A stretch of 58,587 bases of DNA from Ligilactobacillus acidipiscis DSM 15836. Its GTDB lineage: Bacteria > Bacillota > Bacilli > Lactobacillales > Lactobacillaceae. Both the position numbers and the translations under genes were made by a program. Below, one piece after another: positions 22,168-31,700 of the stretch. The stretch covers positions 1 to 58,587 of the forward strand of contig NZ_AZFI01000001.1 of assembly GCF_001435755.1 (NCBI RefSeq). Reading direction: 5' to 3'. Positions within the stretch are counted from its first letter, which is position 1, and each line of letters begins with the position of its first letter. The notes beneath the pieces were generated by a model. It did no database searches. It was given only the letters and a program-made list of their open reading frames with translations, and was not told where the DNA came from.

Positions 22168-22887
22168 CTATTTTCCCTCCACTGTAGTTCCAATGTTTTC
22201 GCCGAGAACAACCTTTTTGATGTTCCCATGTTCATTCATGTTGAACACAACCAACGGAATATCATTATCCATTGATAGAGAAGAAGCTGTCGTATCCATA
22301 ACATGTAAACCTTTATTAATGATATCTAAATGAGTCAGTGTTTCAAATTTTTGAGCCTCTGGATCAAGTTTTGGATCGGCAGAATAAATGCCATCTACAC
22401 CATTTTTGGCCATCAAGATAACATCAGCGTTGATCTCAGAAGCACGCAATGCAGCTGTGGTATCGGTAGAGAAGTACGGTGAACCTGTTCCACCAGCGAA
22501 AATAACAACACGATGTTTTTCCAAATGACGAATGGCTTTTCTCCGAATATAAGGCTCCGCGATCTGACGCATTTCAATCGAAGTCTGAACCCGAGTAGGA
22601 ACACCAATTGTTTCAAGGTTGTCTTGCAATGCAAGAGCATTCATGATCGTTCCTAACATACCAATATAATCTGCTTGGGCACGTTCCATCCCCATTTGAG
22701 CCCCTGCTTCGCCACGCCACATATTTCCACCGCCGACAACGATAGCAATCTCAACGCCCAGATCGTAAACATCTTTCAATTCCTCTGCGACCTTACGAAT
22801 TTCTGGGGGATTAATTCCATATCCTTCCCTTCCGGCCAATGCTTCACCGCTAAGTTTGATAATTACACGTTTGTACTTGACTGACAT
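22168..22887 (-). CDS. pyrH: UMP kinase PyrH
   Basis: Amino-acid-kinase-fold enzyme that phosphorylates UMP to UDP and is regulated by GTP and UTP. The sequence shows KLSGEALAG near the start, [11 protein letters not shown] and [25 protein letters not shown]. It is 239 residues from the chosen ATG, which follows AGGAGGAGCAGC; an in-frame upstream ATG at 22908 has no ribosome site. It is normally preceded by rpsB-tsf; here the next gene upstream is rplS, so pyrH-frr has its own promoter. Confidence 0.97.
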   Translation of the reverse strand: MSVKYKRVIIKLSGEALAGREGYGINPPEIRKVAEELKDVYDLGVEIAIVVGGGNMWRGEAGAQMGMERAQADYIGMLGTIMNALALQDNLETIGVPTRVQTSIEMRQIAEPYIRRKAIRHLEKHRVVIFAGGTGSPYFSTDTTAALRASEINADVILMAKNGVDGIYSADPKLDPEAQKFETLTHLDIINKGLHVMDTTASSLSMDNDIPLVVFNMNEHGNIKKVVLGENIGTTVEGK

Positions 22888-22939
22888 GCTGCTCCTCCTA
22901 GTATCCATCCATATATTATGAATTCACGTTCACTGGACA

Positions 22940-22968
22940 TTTTAGCACAATTTACCGCTTTATTGAAC
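22940..22968 (-). promoter_or_regulatory. Candidate pyrH promoter
   Basis: On the minus strand TTCAAT, 17 bp, TAAAAT, in the gap after the rplS terminator. The match is moderate, but a promoter is required here because a strong terminator lies upstream. Confidence 0.55.
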
Positions 22969-23059
22969 TAGTGCAAAATAAAAAACTATTTTACCGAATA
23001 ACGATCAGTTCAAATAAAAACAATAATTGACTAAAGTATTTCTAATTACAATTATGCAC

Positions 23060-23086
23060 AAAAAAAGTCCTTGAATCAACAAGGAC
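23060..23086 (-). terminator. Intrinsic terminator after rplS
   Basis: On the minus strand a perfect stem GUCCUUG-UUGAUU-CAAGGAC is followed by seven U's. It ends the rplS transcript. Confidence 0.95.
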
Positions 23087-23095
23087 CTAAAATTA

Positions 23096-23452
23096 CTATT
23101 TACGACGGCGTTCTGGGATACGAGCTGCCTTACCTTGCAATGCACGCAAGTAGTACAACTTAGCACGACGAACACGACCGTTACGAATAACTTCAATTTT
23201 ATCAACACGTGGTGAGTGAACTGGGAAAGTACGTTCAACCCCTACACCGCTACTGATTTTACGAACAGTGTATGTTGCAGAAATACCTTCGCCACGGCGT
23301 TTGATAACAACACCTTCAAACATCTGAATACGTTCACGCTTACCTTCAACGATACGTGCATGTACACGAACTGTATCGCCTGGGCGGAAATCTGGAATAT
23401 CATCACGCAGTTGAGACTGTGTGAGCTTTTCAATTAATGGATCAACTGACAT
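23096..23452 (-). CDS. rplS: 50S ribosomal protein L19
   Basis: Large-subunit protein at the 30S-50S interface. The 118 residues have the L19 pattern ([20 protein letters not shown], then [20 protein letters not shown]). The start [10 protein letters not shown] follows GAAAGGAAGAAAAGTA and matches usual L19 N-termini; a longer in-frame reading from 23476 passes through the ribosome site. It is downstream of trmD but has its own promoter and a structured leader. Confidence 0.97.
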   Translation of the reverse strand: MSVDPLIEKLTQSQLRDDIPDFRPGDTVRVHARIVEGKRERIQMFEGVVIKRRGEGISATYTVRKISSGVGVERTFPVHSPRVDKIEVIRNGRVRRAKLYYLRALQGKAARIPERRRK

Positions 23453-23464
23453 TACTTTTCTTCC

Positions 23465-23527
23465 TTTCACCGACATTCATGTCCAGTCGCAGCGGAATAT
23501 CGTTAATATGGCCTAACAGCCAGATAT
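23465..23527 (-). promoter_or_regulatory. Structured rplS leader (L19-leader-like)
   Basis: The region between the rplS promoter and start can fold on the minus strand as AAUAUC...GAUAUU enclosing UGGC-UGUUAG-GCCA, followed by GACA-UGAA-UGUC directly before the ribosome site. Autoregulatory L19 leaders are known before rplS in Firmicutes; I assign it by position and fold, not by alignment. Confidence 0.55.
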
Positions 23528-23528
23528 T

Positions 23529-23557
23529 AGTTTAGCATAACAATTAGTCTGTGTAAA
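23529..23557 (-). promoter_or_regulatory. Promoter of rplS
   Basis: On the minus strand TTTACA, 17 bp, TAAACT, between trmD and rplS and just upstream of the leader fold. Confidence 0.65.
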
Positions 23558-23600
23558 TAAGTTTTTCAGACTTTTCAAGCTAAAAAGCTGTCAACTTTTG

Positions 23601-24335
23601 TTAAGAACGCTTTTGCTTGAACAAACTTATCCAGTGCTTTTCTTTTTCTGATAGTTGGCGCTCTTCCAACAAATCAGGACGTCGCTGATATGTTTTATAA
23701 AGAGCTTCTTTTTGTCTCCATTCCGCGATCTTTTGATGATTGCCAGATAGCAGAACGTCTGGAACTTTCAGGCCGCGAAAATCAGCTGGTCTGGTATACT
23801 GTGGATATTCTAATAATCCGGAAGAAAATGAATCATCTGGTGCTGAAGCACTATTGCCTAAGACTTCCGGTAAAAGTCTGACAGTTGCATCGATCATGAC
23901 CATTGCTCCTAATTCTCCACCCGTTAAAACGAAATCACCAATAGAAAACTCATCAGTCACTAACCGTTTTATTCTTTCATCATAACCTTCATAATGCCCA
24001 CAAATAAAAGTCAACTGCGGTTCTTTAGCAAGCTCTTCGGCCGCTTTTTGATCAAATTTGCGGCCTGCAGGATCTAATAAGATCACTCGACCTAAACTTC
24101 CACGTTTTTCATTAACATCTGCAAGAGCGTCATAAATAGGCTGTGCTTGCAATAACATTCCTGCACCGCCGCCATACGGATAATCATCCACGTGGTTTTG
24201 TCGATCCGTAGTAAAATCGCGGAAATTTGTTAGGCTAACATCTAAAATATTTTTTTCAACTGCTTTCCCGATAATAGAAGAAGAAAGTATTCCACCAAAC
24301 ATCTCGGGAAACAGACTTAAAATATCTATTTTCAT
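23601..24335 (-). CDS. trmD: tRNA (guanine-37-N1)-methyltransferase TrmD
   Basis: SPOUT-class enzyme making m1G37, which prevents frameshifting. At 244 residues it shows [17 protein letters not shown], the AdoMet knot region ([13 protein letters not shown], then [19 protein letters not shown]) and the C-terminal domain. It overlaps the rimM stop by four bases, implying coupling. It is part of rpsP-khpA-rimM-trmD. Confidence 0.97.
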   Translation of the reverse strand: MKIDILSLFPEMFGGILSSSIIGKAVEKNILDVSLTNFRDFTTDRQNHVDDYPYGGGAGMLLQAQPIYDALADVNEKRGSLGRVILLDPAGRKFDQKAAEELAKEPQLTFICGHYEGYDERIKRLVTDEFSIGDFVLTGGELGAMVMIDATVRLLPEVLGNSASAPDDSFSSGLLEYPQYTRPADFRGLKVPDVLLSGNHQKIAEWRQKEALYKTYQRRPDLLEERQLSEKEKHWISLFKQKRS

Positions 24336-24847
24336 TGTTCATCCAATCCTTCAAGCCAATCAACTATCACACACTGTTGCTCAAGGTCTACCTTTTTAAT
24401 AACATCTTTGATAGCGGGCAATAATACTTCCTTGCCATTTGGCCGTTTCACTACCCACACATCATTAGCTCCTGTCTCCATTACCTCAGAGATAGTACCT
24501 AGAAGCTCATCTTCTAAAGAATAAACCTCTAGGCCAATTATTTCCCGGTAATAATAGGCGCCTTCTTCAAGCGGAGATTGCTGTTCGCTAGTGATCTGCA
24601 GTTGAGCACCCTTGTACTTTTCCACCTCGTTAATATCATTAATTTCTTCAAAAGCTAATATTTCAAATTGCTTTTGTGACCAGTGGCGCTTGACTGTTAA
24701 TTTGACGGGAGAACTATTTTTTTGTGACACGTATAATACTTGCCCAGGTACAAAACGTTCTTCCGTGAAATCTGTAGTTGCTAAAACCTTGACCTCACCG
24801 CGAATTCCATGAGTATTTACAATTTCTCCAACATTAAAATAAGTCAT
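24332..24847 (-). CDS. rimM: 16S rRNA processing protein RimM
   Basis: Helps mature the 30S head and binds S19. It has 171 residues with an N-terminal RimM barrel ([22 protein letters not shown]) and a C-terminal PRC-barrel (about 95-170, with [18 protein letters not shown]). The ATG at 24847 is used because AGGAG lies at the right distance; two codons upstream there is a GTG that is too close. A hairpin with a U-tract ends just before this ribosome site. Confidence 0.95.
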   Translation of the reverse strand: MTYFNVGEIVNTHGIRGEVKVLATTDFTEERFVPGQVLYVSQKNSSPVKLTVKRHWSQKQFEILAFEEINDINEVEKYKGAQLQITSEQQSPLEEGAYYYREIIGLEVYSLEDELLGTISEVMETGANDVWVVKRPNGKEVLLPAIKDVIKKVDLEQQCVIVDWLEGLDEQ

Positions 24848-24859
24848 AAACACACTCCT

Positions 24860-24906
24860 AAAAAAGAAAGCCCCTGTCCAAAACTTATGTGTCTGAACAA
24901 GAGGCT
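24860..24906 (-). terminator. Terminator-like hairpin between khpA and rimM
   Basis: On the minus strand AGCCUCUUGUUCA pairs with UGGACAGGGGCU (one bulged U, G-U pairs) and is followed by UUCUUUUUU, which directly abuts the AGGAG of rimM. It would reduce transcription or translation of rimM-trmD relative to rpsP-khpA. Confidence 0.7.
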
Positions 24907-24922
24907 CTAAACTATTTGATTA

Positions 24923-25171
24923 TTATTGGTCCACGATGTTTAACCGCACTCTTGCAGAACCATTTAAGTGGACACTGTAAACGATCGTTCGAATAGCTTG
25001 CGCAACACGACCATGCTTGCCAATAACACGACCAACATCAGCCGGTGCTACGGATAAATTAAAATTTAAAAAGTGTGCATCCCGTTGTGTTTCGATAGAA
25101 ACAGCGTCTGGGTCTGCAACAAGAGGTTTAACAATCGAAATAATTAATTGCTTCACATCTGCTTCATTCAT
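24923..25171 (-). CDS. khpA: KH-domain RNA-binding protein KhpA (YlqC)
   Basis: An 82-residue single KH domain with the GxxG loop in VGRVIGKHGRVAQAIR. Homologues bind RNA with KhpB/Jag and affect cell elongation in streptococci; the exact target here is unknown. The ATG follows AAGGTAAATTAA. It lies 10 bp after rpsP, the conserved arrangement. Confidence 0.93.
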   Translation of the reverse strand: MNEADVKQLIISIVKPLVADPDAVSIETQRDAHFLNFNLSVAPADVGRVIGKHGRVAQAIRTIVYSVHLNGSARVRLNIVDQ

Positions 25172-25181
25172 TTAATTTACC

Positions 25182-25457
25182 TTATTTCTTAGCTAACTTA
25201 CTTTCGTGGAACTGCTTCATGATACCTTCCTTAGAAAGGATATTACGTACTGTATCTGAAGGTTGTGCTCCATTACCTAACCATTCCAAAATACGGTCTT
25301 CTTTCAAAACAACTTCTTCTGGTTTAGTCAAAGGATTATATGTGCCGACCGTTTCGATTTGGCGACCATCACGTGGTGCACGTGAATCAGCGACGACGAT
25401 ACGGTAAAATGGACGCTTCTTGGAACCCATCCGCTTCATACGAATTTTAACTGCCAT
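25182..25457 (-). CDS. rpsP: 30S ribosomal protein S16
   Basis: Small-subunit assembly protein of 91 residues. It carries the S16 start [20 protein letters not shown], then [12 protein letters not shown] and the [10 protein letters not shown] motif. The ATG follows GTAGGAGGTGTTAGAGT. It is the first gene of rpsP-khpA-rimM-trmD behind a good promoter. Confidence 0.98.
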   Translation of the reverse strand: MAVKIRMKRMGSKKRPFYRIVVADSRAPRDGRQIETVGTYNPLTKPEEVVLKEDRILEWLGNGAQPSDTVRNILSKEGIMKQFHESKLAKK

Positions 25458-25494
25458 ACTCTAACACCTCCTACATATTTTCTCAACGTTTATA

Positions 25495-25523
25495 AATATA
25501 ACAGTTATTCTCTTGCCTGTAAA
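25495..25523 (-). promoter_or_regulatory. Promoter of rpsP
   Basis: On the minus strand TTTACA, 17 bp, TATATT, about 40 bp upstream of the rpsP start and downstream of the ffh stop. Confidence 0.75.
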
Positions 25524-25589
25524 GGAAAATTTCTTGACACATGAATTATTTTTGTCTTGTCAACTAAAAAATGATGGGTTTAAGCAAAA

Positions 25590-27023
25590 TTATCTGCGTT
25601 TGCGCGCTTTTTTCAGCTTCTTCAACTTTTTCTTTTTATTTTTACGAGCCATTTTATTCATCGACATTTTAGCCATTTTTCCTTGCATGCCGCTACCAAA
25701 TAAGTTTTCCATCCCTGAAAAATTTCCATTGGAAACTTTGGCCATCATATCGCGCATCTGTTTAAACTGTTTGATCAGCCGATTAACTTCTTGGACAGAA
25801 CGACCAGAGCCAGCAGCAATCCTCCTTCTACGACTCGGCTTTAAAATATCAGGATCTTCACGTTCTTGCGGCGTCATCGAATAAACGATTGCTTTAGTAT
25901 GGTCCATGTCTTTGGGGTCGATCGAAGCATTCTTTAAAGCAGAATTATTTGCCATACCAGGGATCATTTTCATAATATCTTCCATAGAGCCCATATTTTG
26001 TACTTGATCTAATTGCTCAAGAAAGTCATTAAAGTCAAAAGTATTGGCCCTCATCTTTTCTTGCAGATCTTGGGCTTTCTTTTCATCATAATCCCTTTGA
26101 GCTTTTTCGATCAGCGTCATCATGTCGCCCATACCCAAAATTCTGGAAGCCATCCGATCTGGATAAAAGACGTCTAAATCAGCCATCTTTTCACCCTGAC
26201 CGATAAATTTGATTGGTTTGCCAGTCACAGCACGGATCGAGAGGGCCGCACCACCCCTGGTATCACCATCAAGCTTAGTCAAGATAACACCAGTGATATT
26301 TAATTGCTCATTAAAACCTTCGGCAACTTCCGTAGCATTCTGCCCTGTCATCGAGTCAACCGTCAATAAGACTTCATCTGGACTTGCGAGTTTTTGAATG
26401 TCGGCAAGTTCTTGCATCAGTTTTTCATCGATCTGCAAACGTCCGGCTGTATCAATAAACACATAGTCGTTTTTATTTTCTTCGGCGACTTTTAAGCCTT
26501 CTTCAACGATCTTGACAGGAGAAACATCAGTCCCCATATCAAAAACAGGCAAATCATTTTCAGCGCCCAGAGTTTTCAACTGATCGATAGCAGCTGGACG
26601 ATAAACATCGGCTGCGATCATCAGAGGTCGAGCATTTTGTTCATTTTTTAATTTCAATGCCAGTTTGCTGGCCGTAGTAGTTTTACCAGCCCCTTGCAAA
26701 CCAACCATCATAATAACAGTCGGGATCTTAGGCGACTTATTTAAGGGTACTGCTTGCTCCCCCATCACCTTGACCAGTTCTTCGTTAACGATTTTTACTA
26801 TCTGTTGTGCCGGAGTTAAACTTTCAAGGACCTCGGCCCCAACAGCGCGACCACGCACAGTCTTAACGAAATCCTTGACCACACCAAAATTAACATCGGC
26901 TTCTAAAAGAGCTAAACGTATCTCACGCATTACTTCTTTTACATCTGACTCACTGATCTTACCTTTGCGGCGTAACTTGCCGATCGCATTTTGTAATCTT
27001 TCAGTCAATCCTTCAAATGCCAT
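25590..27023 (-). CDS. ffh: Signal recognition particle protein Ffh (SRP54)
   Basis: GTPase that binds signal sequences and 4.5S/scRNA and hands ribosomes to FtsY. It has the N domain (1 to about 90), the G domain (GLQGAGKTTTASKL near residue 107, DTAGRLQID, TKLDGDTRGGAALS) and a Met-rich M domain (about 300-445). The C-terminal 30 residues are strongly basic (Lys/Arg-rich). The 477-residue length is slightly long because of that tail. It follows ylxM, its usual partner gene. Confidence 0.97.
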   Translation of the reverse strand: MAFEGLTERLQNAIGKLRRKGKISESDVKEVMREIRLALLEADVNFGVVKDFVKTVRGRAVGAEVLESLTPAQQIVKIVNEELVKVMGEQAVPLNKSPKIPTVIMMVGLQGAGKTTTASKLALKLKNEQNARPLMIAADVYRPAAIDQLKTLGAENDLPVFDMGTDVSPVKIVEEGLKVAEENKNDYVFIDTAGRLQIDEKLMQELADIQKLASPDEVLLTVDSMTGQNATEVAEGFNEQLNITGVILTKLDGDTRGGAALSIRAVTGKPIKFIGQGEKMADLDVFYPDRMASRILGMGDMMTLIEKAQRDYDEKKAQDLQEKMRANTFDFNDFLEQLDQVQNMGSMEDIMKMIPGMANNSALKNASIDPKDMDHTKAIVYSMTPQEREDPDILKPSRRRRIAAGSGRSVQEVNRLIKQFKQMRDMMAKVSNGNFSGMENLFGSGMQGKMAKMSMNKMARKNKKKKLKKLKKARKRR

Positions 27024-27037
27024 TATTTACCTCGCTT

Positions 27038-27382
27038 TCATCCCTGATCTTCTGTATCTTCTATCAACGAGATCAACTTTAATAAACGTTGGTCATTTTG
27101 ATAGTATTGATTAACGTATTCTACCAGAGAATCTATTCTTTTATTTCGTTCTAAAAAATCACGGTATAAATGTAATTTATTTTCATATTTTTCTAAAGTC
27201 TGTTCGGTCCTCTTTATATTATCATAAACAGCTTGGCGTGAAACATCAAAATTTTCAGCAATTTCACCTAATGAATAGTCTTCACGATAATATGAACCAA
27301 TGTATTGCATCTGTTTATTTGTCAAAAGTTCCTCGTAAAAATCAAACAATGCATTGATACGATTAGTTTTTTCTAATTCCAT
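27038..27382 (-). CDS. ylxM: SRP-associated helix-turn-helix protein YlxM
   Basis: A 114-residue protein of the UPF0122 family with an HTH ([23 protein letters not shown]). In streptococci YlxM associates with the SRP and stimulates its GTPase. The ATG used is the second codon of the longest reading, after AGGTGAAAAGTG. It lies 8-14 bp from both ftsY and ffh, so the three SRP components form one operon. Confidence 0.93.
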   Translation of the reverse strand: MELEKTNRINALFDFYEELLTNKQMQYIGSYYREDYSLGEIAENFDVSRQAVYDNIKRTEQTLEKYENKLHLYRDFLERNKRIDSLVEYVNQYYQNDQRLLKLISLIEDTEDQG

Positions 27383-27392
27383 CACTTTTCAC

Positions 27393-28679
27393 CTATTCTG
27401 CTGGTTGTGCAACTAGATCTTTAAACAAACCGTAAACAAATTTTTCTGCGTCAAATTCGCGCAAATCATCCATCTGTTCACCCAATCCGACCAATTTAAC
27501 AGGTAAATGGAGCTCGTTTCTGATCGCCAAAACGATCCCGCCTCTAGCAGTACCATCTAATTTGGTTAAAACGATCCCGCTAACTTCAGTCACATCTTTA
27601 AACTGCTTGGCCTGTGTCAACGCATTTTGTCCAGTCGTAGCGTCCAAAGCAAGTAAAACTTCCTGTGGACTTTCTGGTAATTCTCTTTGGATCACACGTT
27701 TGATTTTAGCCAACTCATTCATCAAGTTTACTTTATTCTGCAACCGACCAGCAGTATCGACCAATAAAACATCATAATCATCATTTTGTGCTTTTTTGAC
27801 CGCATCAAAAACCACAGCTGCCGGATCACTTTGTGCTTGCTTTTTAACAATATCAACATTGACCCTTTGTGCCCATTCGTCTAACTGTTCGATCGCACCC
27901 GCTCTAAATGTATCACAGGCCGCTAATAGAACTTTCTTGCCTTCTTTTTGATACTTATGAGCTAATTTACCGATCGTAGTGGTCTTACCAACACCATTGA
28001 CGCCGACAAATAAAAAGACTGTCGGACCGCTCTTAGCAAAATGCAAGGAATTGTCTTCTTCTTGGCCTTCTTTTTCGTATAGGTCAACTAACTTCTCCAC
28101 GATAGCATCCGACACATCAGCTTTAGACTTAGCATTACGTAACTTAACCTCATCTTGCAGCTCATCGCTGATCTTAACGGCGGTTTCAAAGCCAACATCA
28201 GATTCTATTAAAGTTTCCTCCAAATCATCAAAGAAATCTTCATCAACATGACGAAAATTAGCCAATAATGCGTTGATTTTTGCGCCGAATCCCTGACGTG
28301 ACTTTTTCAAACCTTCATCGTAACGCTTCTCTTCATTTTCGTCTGTTTCGCTTTCATCTTTGTGATCAGAAGCGGCTTTTTGGTCCTTTGTTTCACTTTC
28401 TAAACTAGCTTTTACGTCTACTTGTTTACTTTCTATGTCTGAAGGCTCATTTGAAGGCTCATTTTCACTTTTAGTTTCATCCTGAATTTTCTGAGTGTCA
28501 TTTTCTGAGGACGTAGGATCTTCAGCTTTTTTTTCATCAGCAACGGCATTTTTTGTCTCACTGTCGCTTGTCTCTTGCTGGTCTTGTTTTTCCGTTTTTT
28601 CTTCTTGTTGCTTTTGTTCCTCGTCCTCAGACTGTTCAGGACCAGAAAAAGCACGTTTTAGTTTATCAAAAAGTCCCAT
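27393..28679 (-). CDS. ftsY: Signal recognition particle receptor FtsY
   Basis: SRP receptor GTPase at the membrane. The 428 residues start with MGLFDKLKRAF, a short amphipathic lipid-binding helix, followed by a long acidic Glu/Asp/Gln/Ser-rich A domain (about 14-118) and the NG domain (from about 120) with GVNGVGKTTTIGKL (226-239), DTAGRLQNK and TKLDGTARGG. The acidic domain is longer than in Bacillus FtsY. The ATG follows GGGAGGAGAATAAAC. It is downstream of smc, as in Bacillus. Confidence 0.97.
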   Translation of the reverse strand: MGLFDKLKRAFSGPEQSEDEEQKQQEEKTEKQDQQETSDSETKNAVADEKKAEDPTSSENDTQKIQDETKSENEPSNEPSDIESKQVDVKASLESETKDQKAASDHKDESETDENEEKRYDEGLKKSRQGFGAKINALLANFRHVDEDFFDDLEETLIESDVGFETAVKISDELQDEVKLRNAKSKADVSDAIVEKLVDLYEKEGQEEDNSLHFAKSGPTVFLFVGVNGVGKTTTIGKLAHKYQKEGKKVLLAACDTFRAGAIEQLDEWAQRVNVDIVKKQAQSDPAAVVFDAVKKAQNDDYDVLLVDTAGRLQNKVNLMNELAKIKRVIQRELPESPQEVLLALDATTGQNALTQAKQFKDVTEVSGIVLTKLDGTARGGIVLAIRNELHLPVKLVGLGEQMDDLREFDAEKFVYGLFKDLVAQPAE

Positions 28680-28729
28680 GTTTATTCTCCTCCCGTGTTG
28701 GTACAGTGTCTATTTTAACAAAGTGACCA

Positions 28730-31700
28730 TTAAATTACATCTTCTAATGAAACAGATACCATGCGAGAAACACCAGAATCCTGCATAGTGACCCCATATA
28801 AAACATCGGCTTGGACCATAGTCCCTTTACGATGTGTAATAATAATAAATTGTGTCTCGTGATCAAGACGCCGTAAATATTGCGAATAACGAGCAACATT
28901 GGCATCATCAAGAGCAGCCTCGGCTTCATCCAAAACTGCAAAAGGTACCGGACTAACTTGTAAAATCGCAAACAGCAAGGCAATAGCTGTCAAAGTTCTT
29001 TCTCCACCGGATAACAGACTTAACTGTTGCGACTTCTTGCCTGGCGGCTGAGCCGTGATCTCGATGCCGGTTTGTAATAAGTCGCTGGGATCAGTTAAAG
29101 TTAAATAAGCATTTCCGCCCTCGAATATTTGCGGAAAAACCTGGGCAAAAGCAGCAGCAACCTTTTCAAAAGTTTCCTTAAAACGTGTCTTGACCTCATT
29201 ATCCATCTCTGCCATACTGCTTTCTAACTGTGCTTTAGCAGTCAATAGATCAGTTTGTTGCTGTTGCAAAAATTCATACCGTTCACTGATCCTTTCAAAT
29301 TCCTTGATCGAGCCCAAGTTAACATCACCCAAATCATCCAAGCCCAATTTCAAAAGTTTTAATTGATGTTTAACTTGCTTAGCGTCTCGCTCTATCTCTT
29401 GTTGAGAAGCGTACTCGTAACTCATTCCATACTGCTCTGACAAATCACTTAAATTACGGTCAAGTAAGGTGTTAACTCGACTTAAAAGGATCTGCTTTTG
29501 TTGTTGTTCATCTCTAGTTGCTTCCTGTAATTGACTGACCCTTTGTAATTTCGCACTTTCTCGACTTAGTTTTTCTTTTAGCTCTGCTTTATTAGCAGCT
29601 AGTTCATTTTGTAAAGAACTAGTCTCCTCGATCCTCTTGGAAATATCGGTCAGCTTAGTCTTTAAATCTTGCTCACTTGTATCATTTAACCGGTTTTTCT
29701 CAACTAAATCATGACTGATAGTCGTTTGCTTTTCGATGAGTTCTTTTAGACGTTCTTTTTGATTCTCAACTTCTTTTAGCTGAATCTTGAGTGTATCTAA
29801 ACGTTCATTTTCGACAGCGACTTTTTGTTTGATCTCAACGATTTGTGCTTCATATTTTTTTTGAAAATCAGAAGCAGCTGTAGTTGCCGTTTGCTTTTCT
29901 TGTAGCAATGATTGTAATTGGTTGATTTTTGATCCTGTTTGAGCCTGTTGCTCTTTTGTTTCACTGACTTGTTGCGCAATTTTATTCTCTTGCTCGTCTC
30001 TTTTTGCAAGAGCTTGTCGCAAATTATCATAGTCTGTTTGCTTATGCTTGACGATATAAGATAACTCCGCATACTTTTTTGCGAAAGCTTCATATTCATC
30101 CTTGGCTTTGACCGTCTGACTTTCTAACTGGTCAACTTTGTCACGCAGTTGTCTTCGTTGATCCGCAGCCTTTTTTCCAGCAACTTCGAGCTCTGCCAAT
30201 TTTTGCTGCATTATTTGTACGTCGGAACGTAAATGGCTATACTGCTGTTTTTGCTCCAAAAGTGCAAGGTGTTTTTGTCTGCCAGTACCACCGGACATCG
30301 AACCCCCAGCATTGATGACTTCACCCTTTAATGTAACTATACGCACAGCATGATTACTAACTTTTGCTGCCTGTAATGCTACCTCAAGGTTAGAGACGAT
30401 CACAGTTGTCCCTAAAAGATAATTTAATACGTTCTGGTCATCTGAGCCCATTTTGACCAACTGACTAGCGACACCGAAGACTCCCACGATGTTAGCAAGT
30501 TTATCAGCTGCACTAGTTGCTATATGGCGCGGCTTAACTGTATTACGCGGTAGAAAAGTAGCACGCCCCAGACGTTTTTTATTTAAATATTCAATGCCTC
30601 GTTTAGCAGCATTTTCATCAACTGTCACAATATTTTGCAGCTGACCACCCAGAGCTGTTTCGATCGCAGTACTGAATTTGGGAGATAATTCTAAAAGTTC
30701 CGCAACTGAACCGATCACACCAGACAATTGCTTTTTAGCTTGTAAAACATTCTTAGCGCCTTGATAATAGCCGCTATAGTTGGCTGAGACTCTGTCCAAA
30801 GTTTCTAACTGTGTTTGTGCCTTATGCATGATATCACTAGCAGAATACCACTGCTCTTTTTTTTGCTGATACACTTTTTCACTGTCAGACAACTCATTTT
30901 GGACACTTGTTGCTTGATCTTCTATTTGAGTATACTTACGCTTACTTTGTTCCATCTCAATGGCCAGTGAATCTTGTTGGCCGATCAACTGCTCAAGTTC
31001 CGCTTTTTGTGAACGCAGCTGATCATCTTGTACTTTGCTGACTTTTAAATTTTCCTCTTGTTCTTGCTGTAAATACTCTAACTTACTAGTCAAAGAGGAA
31101 CGATTTTGCACTAACTTTAAAATTTGTTGCCTAATATCGTCAATTTCACTAGCTAATTGTGCCGGATCAGTATTTTGTCTATTTCTTAGATCCCTTAACT
31201 GCCGTTGCAATTGAGATAAGCTATTTTCCTTATCATTAACTTGATTTTTCAAGTCATTAAAGCGCAGTTCACTTTCTTGCAGGTCGCTTTTATTGTCTGC
31301 CAGCTGTTCTTTAAGTTCTGCTAACCTCTCTTTTTGAAAAGTACGTTCTTGCTGTGACATCTCTTGCTTACCAGACATTCGCTCTTTTTGCCTGGCCAAT
31401 TCCAAAAGCTGCTTGGAAGTCAGAGTTGCTTTTTGTTCCAACTCTTCATTTTCTTTTGTTAATCTATTAGTAGTTTCTTTTTGCTGCTTATTTTGGAGAT
31501 CATATTTTGCAAACAAATGATTTGTTTTTCTCAACTCACCATTAGCAGTATCGACCTGCTCTTTAAGCTCTTCAATTTCTAAAACAAGATCGCTCAATTT
31601 AAAATGGTCATACTGCTTTTTTTGTTTCAGATAATCCTTGGCAGCACTAGCTTGCTTTTCAAGGGGTTCTCTTTGTTTGTCCAATTCAATGATCACATCG

